Shown piece by piece: positions 1 through 7,591 of a DNA stretch of 14,732 nucleotides. Location of the stretch: contig JAFHCF010000038.1 of the NCBI GenBank assembly GCA_048497495.1, positions 1 to 14,732 on the forward strand, in the 5' to 3' direction. The DNA comes from JAFHCF01 sp048497495. Its GTDB lineage: Bacteria > Pseudomonadota > Alphaproteobacteria > Rhizobiales > Ancalomicrobiaceae. The notes under the pieces were generated by a model. That model saw only the letters and a list, made by a program, of their open reading frames with translations, was not told the DNA's origin and ran no database searches. The translations under genes and the position numbers were made by a program. Position 1 is the first letter of the stretch. The number at the start of each line of letters is the position of its first letter.

Positions 1-1441
1 CGAACTCTATGGCCGGCTCGACGGCGTTCGGGCGGAATTCGGGGAGCGCACCGAACTCGCCAAGAAGGCCTTGCCGAGCCGCACCGCCGAAATCGACGGC
101 TATGTCCGGCGTTTCGACGACGTTCTCACCGCCGCCCGCGAAGCCGGGTCGATCGCGGCCTCCGGCCGCCACAAAGACGCGTTGGCGATGCTGGAAAGCC
201 GCTTCGATCACCCCCTCGACGCGTTGAAGGCGGACCTTTCCAAGGCGGTCAACAGGTTGGCGGCGGAAGCCGGCGCCGCCGCCGTGACCGCCGAGAAGAA
301 CGCCGATGCGAGGATCCTCCTCCAGGAGATCGTCGTCGGCGCATCGATCACCCTGGTGCTGGCGCTGATGATCTGGCTGGCGCTCGCCGGCATCTCCCGT
401 CCGCTCGGCGGTCTCGCCCGCCGCATGGAATCGCTCGCCGCCGGTGAACTCGACGCCGCCATCGAGGGCGAGGGACGAGGCGACGAGGTCGGCACCATGG
501 CGCGCGCCGTCGGTATCTTCCGCGCCAACGCCATCGAGATGCGGCGGCTCGAGGCCGAACAGGTGGAAGCGGAAGCCCGCGCGGCGGAAGAGAAGCGGCA
601 GGCGATGCGTGACCTCGCCGATCGCTTCGAGCATGCCGTCGGCGGGATCGTCGCCCAGGTCTCGGCGGCGGCGACCGAACTTCAGACCTCGGCCTCGACC
701 TTGACCTCGGTCGCCGAGGAGACCTCGTCGCAGTCGATGGCCGTCGCCTCGGCTTCGGAGGAGGCGTCCACCAACGTCGAGACGGTTTCGGCGTCCGCCG
801 AGGAACTGGCCGCCTCGGTCGGCGAGATCGCCCGCCAGGTCGAGCAGTCCTCGCAGATCGCCGGGGTCGCGGTGGGTCAGGCCGACGAGACCACGGCGGA
901 AGTCAATGGTCTCGCCGGCGCGGTGGAGAAGATCGGCTCGATCGTCGGTCTGATCAACGACATCGCCGGTCAGACCAATCTGCTCGCCCTCAACGCGACG
1001 ATCGAGGCGGCGCGCGCCGGCGAGGCCGGACGTGGCTTCGCCGTCGTCGCGGCCGAGGTCAAGGGCCTCGCCGAACAGACCGCGCGGGCGACGGCCGACA
1101 TCGGGGCCCAGATCTCCGCCGTCCAGGCCTCGACCCGCCAGGCGACCGGCCGCATTCGGCAGATCGGCGGCACCATCCAGGAGATGAGCCGCATCTCGAC
1201 GATGATCGCCGGCGCGGTCGAGGAACAGAGCGCTGCGACCAAGGAGATCGCCCGCAACGTGCTCCAGGCCTCGCAGGGGACCCAGGAAGTCTCGAGCAAC
1301 ATCACCGGCGTCACCCGCGCCGCCGAGGAATCGAGCGCCGCGGCGAGCCAGGTTCTCACCGCCGCCGATGATCTGTCGCGTCAATCGGCGCTGCTGCGCC
1401 GGGAGGTCGACACCTTCCTCGCCAACGTCCGCGCCGCCTGA
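1..1441 (+). CDS. Methyl-accepting chemotaxis protein, 5' truncated
   Basis: This is the C-terminal part of a membrane chemoreceptor that passes ligand signals to the CheA/CheW kinase complex. The frame is open from base 2 to the TGA at 1439-1441, so about 479 residues are visible and the true start lies outside the window; the TTG at 71 is only an internal codon. Numbered from base 2, the end of a periplasmic helical sensor region is followed by one hydrophobic segment (about residues 110-130), a HAMP domain (about 131-185) and a long coiled-coil signalling domain. The conserved hairpin tip is clear at about residues 320-355 (QTNLLALNATIEAARAGE, then GRGFAVVAAEV). There is no NWETF-type tail for tethering CheR or CheB. 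Sensor specificity cannot be told. The family call is very secure. Confidence 0.96.
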   Translation, partial: ELYGRLDGVRAEFGERTELAKKALPSRTAEIDGYVRRFDDVLTAAREAGSIAASGRHKDALAMLESRFDHPLDALKADLSKAVNRLAAEAGAAAVTAEKNADARILLQEIVVGASITLVLALMIWLALAGISRPLGGLARRMESLAAGELDAAIEGEGRGDEVGTMARAVGIFRANAIEMRRLEAEQVEAEARAAEEKRQAMRDLADRFEHAVGGIVAQVSAAATELQTSASTLTSVAEETSSQSMAVASASEEASTNVETVSASAEELAASVGEIARQVEQSSQIAGVAVGQADETTAEVNGLAGAVEKIGSIVGLINDIAGQTNLLALNATIEAARAGEAGRGFAVVAAEVKGLAEQTARATADIGAQISAVQASTRQATGRIRQIGGTIQEMSRISTMIAGAVEEQSAATKEIARNVLQASQGTQEVSSNITGVTRAAEESSAAASQVLTAADDLSRQSALLRREVDTFLANVRAA

Positions 1442-1462
1442 ACGACCGCCGTCTTCCCGTCT

Positions 1463-1499
1463 CCGCCCGCCTCTCGCTCCCGAGACGGCGGGCGGTTTC
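1463..1499 (+). terminator. Intrinsic terminator after the chemoreceptor gene
   Basis: A strong stem lies 22 bp after the chemoreceptor stop. CCGCCCGCC (1463-1471) pairs perfectly with GGCGGGCGG (1487-1495). The stem continues inward as TCTCG/CGAGA (1472-1476 with 1481-1485), with one bulged C and a CTCC loop. It is followed by TTTCG. The T run is short, so this is a good but not textbook Rho-independent terminator. It separates the chemoreceptor from the DsbA-like gene. Confidence 0.75.
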
Positions 1500-1580
1500 G
1501 TCCCCCCGTCTTGCATGAGCGCTCGTCATCGGTCATCTGTCGCCGCGAAAGCGATCGCGACCGAACGGGAGGACGACCAC

Positions 1581-2264
1581 ATGAGCGACGACAGCGACCT
1601 GCCCCCCGAGGACGCCACCGACGTGCTCTCTCCCGGCACCCTGGTCGCCGTCGTCGATCCGCTGTGCGGTTGGTGCTGGGGCGCGGCTCCGGCGCTGGCC
1701 GAATTGGCGCGCGCCGGGCTCCGCCTCGAGGTCGTCGCCTCCGGCCTCTTCATCGGCGATCGGGCGATGACACCGGACTTCGCGGCCTACGCCTGGGAGA
1801 ACGACCAGAAGATCCGGGCGCTCACCGGCCAGATCTATTCCGAGGCCTACCGCGAGCGGGTCCTCGGCAACCTCGAGAGCAAATTCGACAGCGGTCCCGC
1901 CACCCTGGCGCTCACCGCCGTCCAGGTCCGCGAGCCGGAGAAGGCGCTCGCCACCCTCCACGCGCTGCAGGGCGCGCGCTGGATCGACGGGCTCGACGTG
2001 ACCGACGAGACGGTGGTCGCCGACGTGCTGCGCCGGGCGGGCGTGGCCGAGGACACCGTCGCCGCCTTCCTCGCCGAGGACGAGACGGTGATCGAGGCGC
2101 TCAACCAGCGCGCCGCCTTCGCCCGCGAGTTGATGGCCCGTCTCGGGGCGCGTGGCGTGCCGACGCTGGCGCGCGTCACCGAGGACGGCGCCGAACGCAT
2201 CGACGGCAGCGTGCTCTTCGAGGACGTCGAGAACGTCGTGGCGCGGGTGACGGCCGCGGCCTGA
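1581..2264 (+). CDS. Cytosolic DsbA-family thiol oxidoreductase (CGWC)
   Basis: This encodes a 227-residue thioredoxin-fold protein of the DsbA-like / predicted protein-disulfide isomerase group. The redox motif C29-G-W-C32 sits in the context DPLCGWCWG right after the first predicted beta strand. The cis-proline loop is visible as GVPT with P194. Between them is the helical insertion typical of DsbA proteins. There is no signal peptide: the N terminus is short and acidic, so the protein probably acts in the cytoplasm. The ATG at 1581 was chosen because GGGAGGA lies at 1567-1573 with good spacing; the same frame is open back to 1368, but that would run into the chemoreceptor gene and the terminator. 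It stands alone and converges on the MFS gene with a 24-bp gap. The physiological substrate is unknown. Confidence 0.88.
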   Translation: MSDDSDLPPEDATDVLSPGTLVAVVDPLCGWCWGAAPALAELARAGLRLEVVASGLFIGDRAMTPDFAAYAWENDQKIRALTGQIYSEAYRERVLGNLESKFDSGPATLALTAVQVREPEKALATLHALQGARWIDGLDVTDETVVADVLRRAGVAEDTVAAFLAEDETVIEALNQRAAFARELMARLGARGVPTLARVTEDGAERIDGSVLFEDVENVVARVTAAA

Positions 2265-2288
2265 ATCACGACGCGCATGGCACGCGCC

Positions 2289-3524
2289 TCATTCCGCCGG
2301 CTGCGCCGCCGCGCCCACCGGCGGGCGCTCGACCGCGACCTCGCGGATCGGCAGGTGGATGAAGCCGGCGAAGACACTGAGCGCCACGCCCATCCACCAC
2401 ACCGGGGCGTAGCTCTTGTCGATGTCGTAGAGGAAGCCGCCGAGCCAGACGCCGAGGAACGACCCGATCTGGTGGGAGAAGAACACCAGGCCTCCGAGCA
2501 GGGCGAGGTAGCGGGTGCCGAACATCAGCGCCACCAACGCATTGGTCGGCGGCACGGTGGAGAGCCACAGGAGGCCGAGCACCGAGGCGAAGAGCATCAC
2601 CGTCACCGGCGTCACCGGAGTGACCAGGAACGCCGTGAACACCACGGCGCGGGCGAAGTAGATGAAGCTCAGGAGCCAGCGCTTCGGCATCCGCATGCCG
2701 AGCACGCCGGAGCCGAGCGAGCCGATGATGTTGAACACGCCGATCAGCATCAAGGCGGTGACGCCCCACTTCGGGTCGAGCCCGACGTCCTGGAGATAGG
2801 CCGGGAAGTGGGTGGTGATGAAGGCGATCTGAAAGCCGCAGACGAAGAAGCCGGCGGTCAGCAGCAGATAGCTGCGATGGCCGAGGGCCTCCTTCAGCGC
2901 CTGGCCGATCGACTGGTCGTGGCCATGCACCATCTTCGCCGAGGGCTTGCCCTGGAGCGGAATGGCGAGGAAGGGGATCAGCGCCATCAGGCCGGCGAGG
3001 ACGGTCAGGCTGTCGTGCCAGCCCAGGGTGACGATCAACCCTTGGGTCAAGGGCGAGAACAGGAACTGCCCGAAGGAGCCGGCGGCGGTGGCGAAGCCGA
3101 AGACCAGACTGCGCTTCTCCGGCGACACCGCCCGGCCGAAGGCGGCCATGACGATGCCGAAGGCCGAGCCGGCGACGCCGAGGCCGACCAGGACGCCGGC
3201 GCCGTGGAAGGCCAACGGCGTCGGCGCCCAGCCCATGGCGAGGATGCCCAGCGCATAGATCGCGGCGCCGATCGCCAGCGTCTTGGCGGTGCCGTAGCGA
3301 TCGGCGAAGCCGCCGAAGAAGGTGGCGCCGATCCCCCACAGGAGATTCTGCCAGGCCATCGCCAGACTGTAGGTCTCGCGGCTCCAGCCGTGCTCCATGG
3401 TGATCGGCCGGAGGTAGAAGCCCATCGACGAACGCGGACCGAAGTTGATCGCCGCGATCAGGCAGCCGCAGACGACGATCGCCCACAGGGGAAAGCGCGA
3501 CGGCTCGGATGTCGGCGTGGTCAT
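2289..3524 (-). CDS. MFS transporter (12-TM permease)
   Basis: This encodes a 411-residue major facilitator superfamily permease in the inner membrane. The sequence is a run of hydrophobic helices consistent with 12 transmembrane segments. Signature motif A appears between helices 2 and 3 as GGFADRYG (residues 71-78). The N terminus is short and cytoplasmic. The overall style (helix 1 containing NFGPRSSMGFYLRPI, then HGWSRETYSLAMAWQN) resembles the monocarboxylate / oxalate-formate-like branch of MFS, but the substrate cannot be assigned. The ATG at 3524 is the first plausible start; the purine-rich stretch upstream is only a modest ribosome site. The gene diverges from nadA across 316 bp. 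I do not infer that it carries an NAD precursor from this position alone, though that is possible. Confidence 0.9.
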   Translation of the reverse strand: MTTPTSEPSRFPLWAIVVCGCLIAAINFGPRSSMGFYLRPITMEHGWSRETYSLAMAWQNLLWGIGATFFGGFADRYGTAKTLAIGAAIYALGILAMGWAPTPLAFHGAGVLVGLGVAGSAFGIVMAAFGRAVSPEKRSLVFGFATAAGSFGQFLFSPLTQGLIVTLGWHDSLTVLAGLMALIPFLAIPLQGKPSAKMVHGHDQSIGQALKEALGHRSYLLLTAGFFVCGFQIAFITTHFPAYLQDVGLDPKWGVTALMLIGVFNIIGSLGSGVLGMRMPKRWLLSFIYFARAVVFTAFLVTPVTPVTVMLFASVLGLLWLSTVPPTNALVALMFGTRYLALLGGLVFFSHQIGSFLGVWLGGFLYDIDKSYAPVWWMGVALSVFAGFIHLPIREVAVERPPVGAAAQPAE

Positions 3525-3731
3525 CTCGGGATCCCCCGGGCCGCTTCCCGGATGCGGCGGATCGGCGCATCGGACGGGCTCATGGATCGAGATCTACGCA
3601 GAATCCCGTGCCGGGAAAAGTGAAAAGGATCGAACGGCGCCATTCGCGGCGTTGATCGGTCGCGGAACCGTCATGCGCATTTCGATGACGCCTCGATGAC
3701 GGCGGGGTCTGTTCAAACGCCGATCGACCCC

Positions 3732-3737
3732 CTATAT
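3732..3737 (+). promoter_or_regulatory. Possible -10 box for nadABC
   Basis: CTATAT matches the -10 hexamer common in alphaproteobacterial sigma-70 promoters. The expected -35 position 17 bp upstream reads CTGTTC, a weak match to CTTGAC. An alternative -10 is TAATAT at 3799-3804, which overlaps the palindromic operator but has no recognisable -35. The choice matters: with the first, the hairpin at 3766 lies inside the transcript; with the second, it lies upstream of it. Confidence 0.3.
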
Positions 3738-3765
3738 TCGTCCTGCCCGCGTGAGGTTGGGCAAA

Positions 3766-3790
3766 CGCCGGACAGTATCCGGTGTTTTTT
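3766..3790 (+). terminator. Terminator-like hairpin upstream of nadA
   Basis: A seven-pair stem (CGCCGGA 3766-3772 with TCCGGTG 3778-3784, one pair being G-T) closes a five-base loop and is followed by six T (3785-3790). This is the form of an intrinsic terminator reading rightward. No rightward gene ends before it within the 316-bp intergenic space. It may therefore be an attenuator in the nadA leader, or a barrier against stray transcription into the operon. Confidence 0.5.
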
Positions 3791-3801
3791 CGGGCCCCTA
3801 A

Positions 3802-3820
3802 TATGCTCATATTGAGCATA
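3802..3820 (+). promoter_or_regulatory. Palindromic operator of nadABC, probably NadQ type
   Basis: TATGCTCA-TAT-TGAGCATA is a perfect inverted repeat with 8-bp arms and a 3-bp centre, 20 bp before the nadA start. Such a site is what a dimeric repressor would bind. In Rhizobiales the nadABC operon is predicted to be controlled by NadQ through a palindrome at this place, and the site here fits my memory of that motif, but I could not compare it with a collection. Binding would block either a promoter overlapping TAATAT (3799-3804) or elongation from an upstream start. The regulator gene is not in the window. Confidence 0.65.
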
Positions 3821-3840
3821 AGTCCGGAAGGAGAGACGGA

Positions 3841-4968
3841 ATGACCGAGACGCTCGTGGCGACGACCGAGGTTTCCCGGACCCGCAAGTCCCCCACCAAG
3901 CGCTCGCGCCGTGCCGCGACGCCCGCCGCCGTCCAGACCGCCGCGGAGCGGTTCGGCGTGCTGCCGCGCCCCGTCCTCGAGTACACGCCCGAGGTGGCCG
4001 CCGCCACCGCCCATCTCTACGACAAGGTGGCGCACGTCATCCCGGCGATCGAGTGGCCGTTCCACGCGCCCTACGTCAAGGCGATCAACGACCTCAAGAA
4101 GATCCGTGGCGCGGTGATCCTCGCCCACAACTACATGACGCCGGAGATCTATCACTGCGTCGCCGATTTCGTCGGCGACAGCCTGCAGCTGGCGCGGCAA
4201 GCCGAGAAGACCGACGCCCAGGTGATCGTCCAGGGCGGCGTCCACTTCATGGCCGAGACCTCCAAGGTGCTGTCGCCGGACAAGACCGTGCTGATCCCGG
4301 ATTCGAAGGCCGGCTGCTCGCTCGCCGCCTCGATCACCGGCGCCGACGTGCGTCTCCTGCGCCAGCGCTATCCCGGCGTGCCGATCGTCGCCTATGTCAA
4401 CACCTCGGCGGAAGTGAAGGCCGAGGTCGACATCTGCTGCACCTCTTCGAACGCCGTCGAGGTGGTCGAGAGCTTCGGCGCGCCCCGCGTCATCTGCCTG
4501 CCCGACCAGTATCTGGCGCGCTGGGTGGCGGCCAATTCGAAGGTCAAGATCATCACCTGGAAGGGCTCCTGCGAGGTCCACGAGCGCTTCACCGGCGAGG
4601 AACTCCGGGCCTATCGCGAGGCCGATCCGAACATCACCATCATCGCCCATCCGGAGTGCCCGCCGGACGTCATCGCGGCTTCCGACTTCGCCGGCTCGAC
4701 CGCCAAGATGATCGACTTCGTCAGCCGAGTGCCGGCCGGCGGCCGCGTCGTGCTGGTCACCGAATGCTCGATGGCCGACAACGTCGCGGCGGAGGCGCCG
4801 CAGGTCGAATTCGTCCGGCCGTGCAATCTCTGCCCGCACATGAAGCGGATCACGCTCCCGAAGATTCTCGACGCCCTGCTCGAGATGAAGGAGGAGGTGG
4901 TGGTCGACCCGGCCATCGCCGCCAAGGCGCGCCGCGCCGTCGAGCGGATGATCCATCTGAAGAACTGA
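3841..4968 (+). CDS. nadA: Quinolinate synthase A
   Basis: NadA condenses iminoaspartate with dihydroxyacetone phosphate to make quinolinate, using a [4Fe-4S] cluster in the cytoplasm. The protein has 375 residues. The conserved motif AHNY is at residues 95-98. Candidate cluster ligands are C159 (in KAGCSLAAS), C244 (WKGSCEVH) and C331 or C328 (CNLCPHMKR), matching the three-cysteine arrangement of the family. The first 60 or so residues are a basic, low-complexity extension (RKSPTKRSRR) before the conserved core; E. coli NadA is shorter. The start at 3841 is supported by GGAAGGAG at 3826-3833. It is the first gene of nadABC, preceded by the palindromic operator, and separated from nadB by 83 bp containing a long palindrome. 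Confidence 0.97.
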   Translation: MTETLVATTEVSRTRKSPTKRSRRAATPAAVQTAAERFGVLPRPVLEYTPEVAAATAHLYDKVAHVIPAIEWPFHAPYVKAINDLKKIRGAVILAHNYMTPEIYHCVADFVGDSLQLARQAEKTDAQVIVQGGVHFMAETSKVLSPDKTVLIPDSKAGCSLAASITGADVRLLRQRYPGVPIVAYVNTSAEVKAEVDICCTSSNAVEVVESFGAPRVICLPDQYLARWVAANSKVKIITWKGSCEVHERFTGEELRAYREADPNITIIAHPECPPDVIAASDFAGSTAKMIDFVSRVPAGGRVVLVTECSMADNVAAEAPQVEFVRPCNLCPHMKRITLPKILDALLEMKEEVVVDPAIAAKARRAVERMIHLKN

Positions 4969-4971
4969 ACC

Positions 4972-4997
4972 GGCGGGGGCGGCGCGCCGCCCCCGCC
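4972..4997. repeat. 26-bp perfect palindrome between nadA and nadB
   Basis: The arms GGCGGGGGCGGCG (4972-4984) and CGCCGCCCCCGCC (4985-4997) are exact reverse complements. As RNA this gives an 11-bp, almost all-GC stem with a CGCG loop, starting 3 bp after the nadA stop. No T run follows, so full termination is unlikely. It may stabilise the nadA 3' end, act as a partial terminator, or both, and so set a different NadA to NadB/NadC ratio. Confidence 0.8.
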
Positions 4998-5051
4998 TCG
5001 GTCGCGCGCGATGCCGGTCGGCGTCGCCGCGGCGCCCGTTCGGAGGCCGCG

Positions 5052-6680
5052 ATGGCGGACAGTGCATTCCACGATCTCGCCACGCCCCGCTCCTTCGGCG
5101 GCATCGACGACGTCGTCATCATCGGCGGCGGGCTCGCCGGCATCTTCTGCGCCCTGCGCCTGGCGCCGCGCCCGGTGACGGTCCTGACCGCCGCGCCGCT
5201 CGGCGGCGGCGGCTCGTCGTGGTGGGCCCAGGGCGGCATGGCGGCGGCGATCGCCGACGGCGACAGCGCCGAGAAGCACCTCGCCGACACGATCGCGGCG
5301 GGCGCGGGCACCGTCGACGTCAAGATCGCCGCCATGATGACCCGCGAGGCCAAGGAGCGCATCGAGGACCTCCTCGCCTATGGCGTCCCCTTCGATCGTG
5401 ACGCCGAGGGAAGGCTCGCGGTCGGCCGCGAGGCGGCGCATTCGGAACGCCGCATCGTCCACGTGCGCGGCGACGCCGCCGGGCGCGAGATCATGTCGGC
5501 GCTGGTCGAGCGCGCCAAGGCGACGCCGTCGATCCGCATTCTCGAGGGCTGGGTCGGCGAGAGCCTGACCCGCGACGGCCGCTCGATCCGCGGCGTCGTG
5601 GCCCGTCCGAGCGAGGGCAGGGCATTGACCACGGTCGAATTCCCGGCCCACGCCGTGGTGCTCGCCTCCGGCGGCATCGGCCACCTCTACCGGGTCACCA
5701 CCAACCCGCCGCAGTCGAACGGCCACGGCCTCGCCATGGCGGCGCGCGCCGGGGCGATCCTCGCCGACACCGAGTTCGTCCAGTTCCACCCGACCGCCAT
5801 CGACATCGGCCGCGATCCGGCGCCGCTCGCCACCGAGGCGCTGCGCGGCGAGGGCTCGATCCTGGTGAACCGCGACGGCCGCCGCTTCATGCCCGGTTAC
5901 CACGCCGACGCCGAACTGGCGCCGCGCGACATCGTCGCCCGCGCCATCCACGCCGAGATCCTCGCCGGACGCGGCGCCTTCCTCGATGCCCGCGAGGCGG
6001 TCGGCGACGCCTTCCCGACGAAGTTCCCGACCGTCTGGGAGACCTGCGTCTCCGCCGGCATCGACCCGACCCGCCAGACCATTCCGGTCGCCCCGGCCCA
6101 GCACTACCACATGGGCGGCGTGCTCACCGACGCCGACGGCCGCACCTCGATCGACGGCCTGTGGGCCTGCGGCGAGGTCGCCTCGACCGGCGTCCACGGC
6201 GCCAATCGGCTGGCCTCGAATTCGCTGCTCGAGGCGGTGGTCTTCGCCGCCCGCATCGCCCAGGACATCCAGGGCCTGATGCCCTCGCCGAAGGTGGCGA
6301 GCTGGTCGGTCGACGGCGGCGACGCGGAAGCCGAACTGCCCGGCCCCCCCGACGCCGGCACCATCGACCTCGTCCGCCAGACCATGGACACCCATGTCGG
6401 CGTCATCCGCACCGGCGAAGGCCTGGCCAAGGCGCTGGCCGTCTTCGACGAGATCGCCGCGCGCACCCACGACGTCTTCACGCTGAACACCCTGACCGCC
6501 GCCCGCCTCGTCGCCGCCGCCGCCTGGGCCCGCCGCGAGAGCCGGGGCGGCCATTGGCGCGCCGACTTCCCCGAGACCGACCCGACCCGCGCCAAGCGCA
6601 CCTTCCTGACGCTCGCCCAGGCTGATCGGATCGCCGCCGAGGCCCGCGTCACGTCGACCCCGGAGACCGCCCCCGCATGA
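5052..6680 (+). CDS. nadB: L-aspartate oxidase
   Basis: NadB is a cytoplasmic FAD enzyme that oxidises L-aspartate to iminoaspartate, the substrate of NadA. The 542-residue length is close to the 540 of E. coli. The dinucleotide-binding motif GGGLAG is at residues 25-30, and the FAD-contacting stretch SSWWAQGGMAAA follows. Residues corresponding to the E. coli active site are present: H246 (QFHP), R292 (APRD), H351 (QHYHMGG) and R386 (HGANRLASNS). A helical C-terminal region typical of NadB follows. The frame is open far upstream through nadA, but the ATG at 5052 is chosen because it gives a normal-length N terminus directly before the FAD strand and has GGAGG at 5042-5046. The gene overlaps nadC by 4 bp (ATGA), which suggests translational coupling. 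Confidence 0.97.
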   Translation: MADSAFHDLATPRSFGGIDDVVIIGGGLAGIFCALRLAPRPVTVLTAAPLGGGGSSWWAQGGMAAAIADGDSAEKHLADTIAAGAGTVDVKIAAMMTREAKERIEDLLAYGVPFDRDAEGRLAVGREAAHSERRIVHVRGDAAGREIMSALVERAKATPSIRILEGWVGESLTRDGRSIRGVVARPSEGRALTTVEFPAHAVVLASGGIGHLYRVTTNPPQSNGHGLAMAARAGAILADTEFVQFHPTAIDIGRDPAPLATEALRGEGSILVNRDGRRFMPGYHADAELAPRDIVARAIHAEILAGRGAFLDAREAVGDAFPTKFPTVWETCVSAGIDPTRQTIPVAPAQHYHMGGVLTDADGRTSIDGLWACGEVASTGVHGANRLASNSLLEAVVFAARIAQDIQGLMPSPKVASWSVDGGDAEAELPGPPDAGTIDLVRQTMDTHVGVIRTGEGLAKALAVFDEIAARTHDVFTLNTLTAARLVAAAAWARRESRGGHWRADFPETDPTRAKRTFLTLAQADRIAAEARVTSTPETAPA

Positions 6681-7567
6681 GCGACGCCGAGCCCCCCCCC
6701 GTCGAGACCATCGCCTATCTGCCCGAACTGTCCCGCCTCATGGTCGATCGGGCGGTCGAGGCGGCCCTGCTCGAGGATCTCGGCCGCGCCGGCGACATCA
6801 CCTCCCAGGCGACCATTCCGCCCGAGGCCCGCGCGCACGCCGCCTTCGTGGTGAGGAAGCCCGGCGTCGTCGCCGGGATCGACTTCGCCCGTCGCGCCAT
6901 GGCGATGATGGACCCGGCGATCCGTTTCTCCACCCTGATCGCCGACGGCACCCGCGTCGGCCCCGGCGACGTCGTCGCCCGGGTCGAGGGCTCGGCCCGC
7001 GCCGTGCTCTCCGCCGAGCGGGTGGCGCTCAACTACCTCGGCCACCTCTGCGGCATCGCCTCGGCGACCCGCCTGTTCGCCGACCGCGTCGCCCACACCC
7101 GCGCCAAGATCGTCTGCACCCGCAAGACCACGCCGGGCCTGCGCGCCTTCGAGAAATACGCGGTGAAATGCGGCGGCGGCGCCAACCACCGCTTCGGCCT
7201 CGACGACGCCATCCTGATCAAGGACAACCACATCGCGGTCTGCGGCTCGGTGGCCGGTGCGATCCGCCGGGCCCGCGCCTTCGCCGGCCATCTGGTCAAG
7301 ATCGAGGTCGAGGTCGATCGCCTCGATCAACTGGTCGAAGCCATGACCGAACACCCCGACGTGGTGCTGCTCGACAACATGGGACCGGAGATGCTGCGCC
7401 AGGCGGTGGCGATCGTCGCCCACCGCGCCATCACCGAGGCCTCCGGCGGTGTCGGCCCCGACACGGTCGGGAAAATCGCCGAATCGGGTGTCGATCTGAT
7501 CTCGACCGGCTGGATCACCCACTCCGCCCCGGTGCTCGACATCGGCCTCGACATCGAGGTGATGTGA
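6677..7567 (+). CDS. nadC: Nicotinate-nucleotide diphosphorylase (quinolinate phosphoribosyltransferase)
   Basis: NadC joins quinolinate to PRPP with loss of CO2 to give nicotinate mononucleotide, the last step specific to de novo NAD synthesis. At 296 residues it matches the family length. Visible signatures are RKTTPG (149-154), CGGGANHR (165-172) with the following KDNH loop, the VEVEVD strand, LLDNM and EASGG, which line the quinolinate/PRPP site of the alpha/beta barrel. The ATG overlaps the nadB stop; GGAG at 6662-6665 is an acceptable ribosome site within nadB. It is the third and last gene of the operon, ending 24 bp from the convergent corA-like gene. No terminator hairpin was seen in that gap. 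Confidence 0.97.
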   Translation: MSDAEPPPVETIAYLPELSRLMVDRAVEAALLEDLGRAGDITSQATIPPEARAHAAFVVRKPGVVAGIDFARRAMAMMDPAIRFSTLIADGTRVGPGDVVARVEGSARAVLSAERVALNYLGHLCGIASATRLFADRVAHTRAKIVCTRKTTPGLRAFEKYAVKCGGGANHRFGLDDAILIKDNHIAVCGSVAGAIRRARAFAGHLVKIEVEVDRLDQLVEAMTEHPDVVLLDNMGPEMLRQAVAIVAHRAITEASGGVGPDTVGKIAESGVDLISTGWITHSAPVLDIGLDIEVM

Positions 7568-7591
7568 CGAACGCCCGACGCGCTCCCGGCT

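Larger units (their letters stand above)
3525..3840. other. Divergent intergenic region, MFS gene / nadA
   Basis: This 316-bp stretch separates the MFS gene (leftward) from nadA (rightward) and holds no convincing gene. Reading from the left it contains a 9-bp direct repeat TCGATGACG (3682-3690 and 3693-3701), an alphaproteobacterial-looking -10 box CTATAT (3732-3737), a hairpin followed by six T (3766-3790), a 19-bp perfect palindrome (3802-3820) and the nadA ribosome site GGAAGGAG (3826-3833). The last 120 bp is richer in A+T than the flanking genes, as expected for a promoter. Confidence 0.8.

Noticed and set aside
1368..1580. Upstream extension of the DsbA-like frame by 71 residues
   Set aside because: It would overlap the chemoreceptor gene and read through a strong terminator hairpin; the ATG at 1581 has a good ribosome site and family-like N terminus.
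2277..3623. Long rightward open frame opposite the MFS gene
   Set aside because: Its product is a low-complexity Glu/Arg/His/Gln-rich sequence, typical of the antisense of a GC-rich coding region; the MFS product on the other strand is clearly real.
3682..3701. 9-bp direct repeat TCGATGACG in the MFS/nadA gap
   Set aside because: Too short and too close to common codon-like GC sequence to call a binding site; noted only in the region description.
4053..5051. Extension of the nadB frame through nadA, suggesting a fusion
   Set aside because: The upstream part is the Arg-rich shadow of nadA; nadB has its own ribosome site and a normal N terminus at 5052.
4611..6554. 647-residue leftward open frame opposite nadA/nadB
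   Set aside because: Gly/Ala/Asp/Arg-rich antisense shadow with no domain; nadA and nadB are secure.
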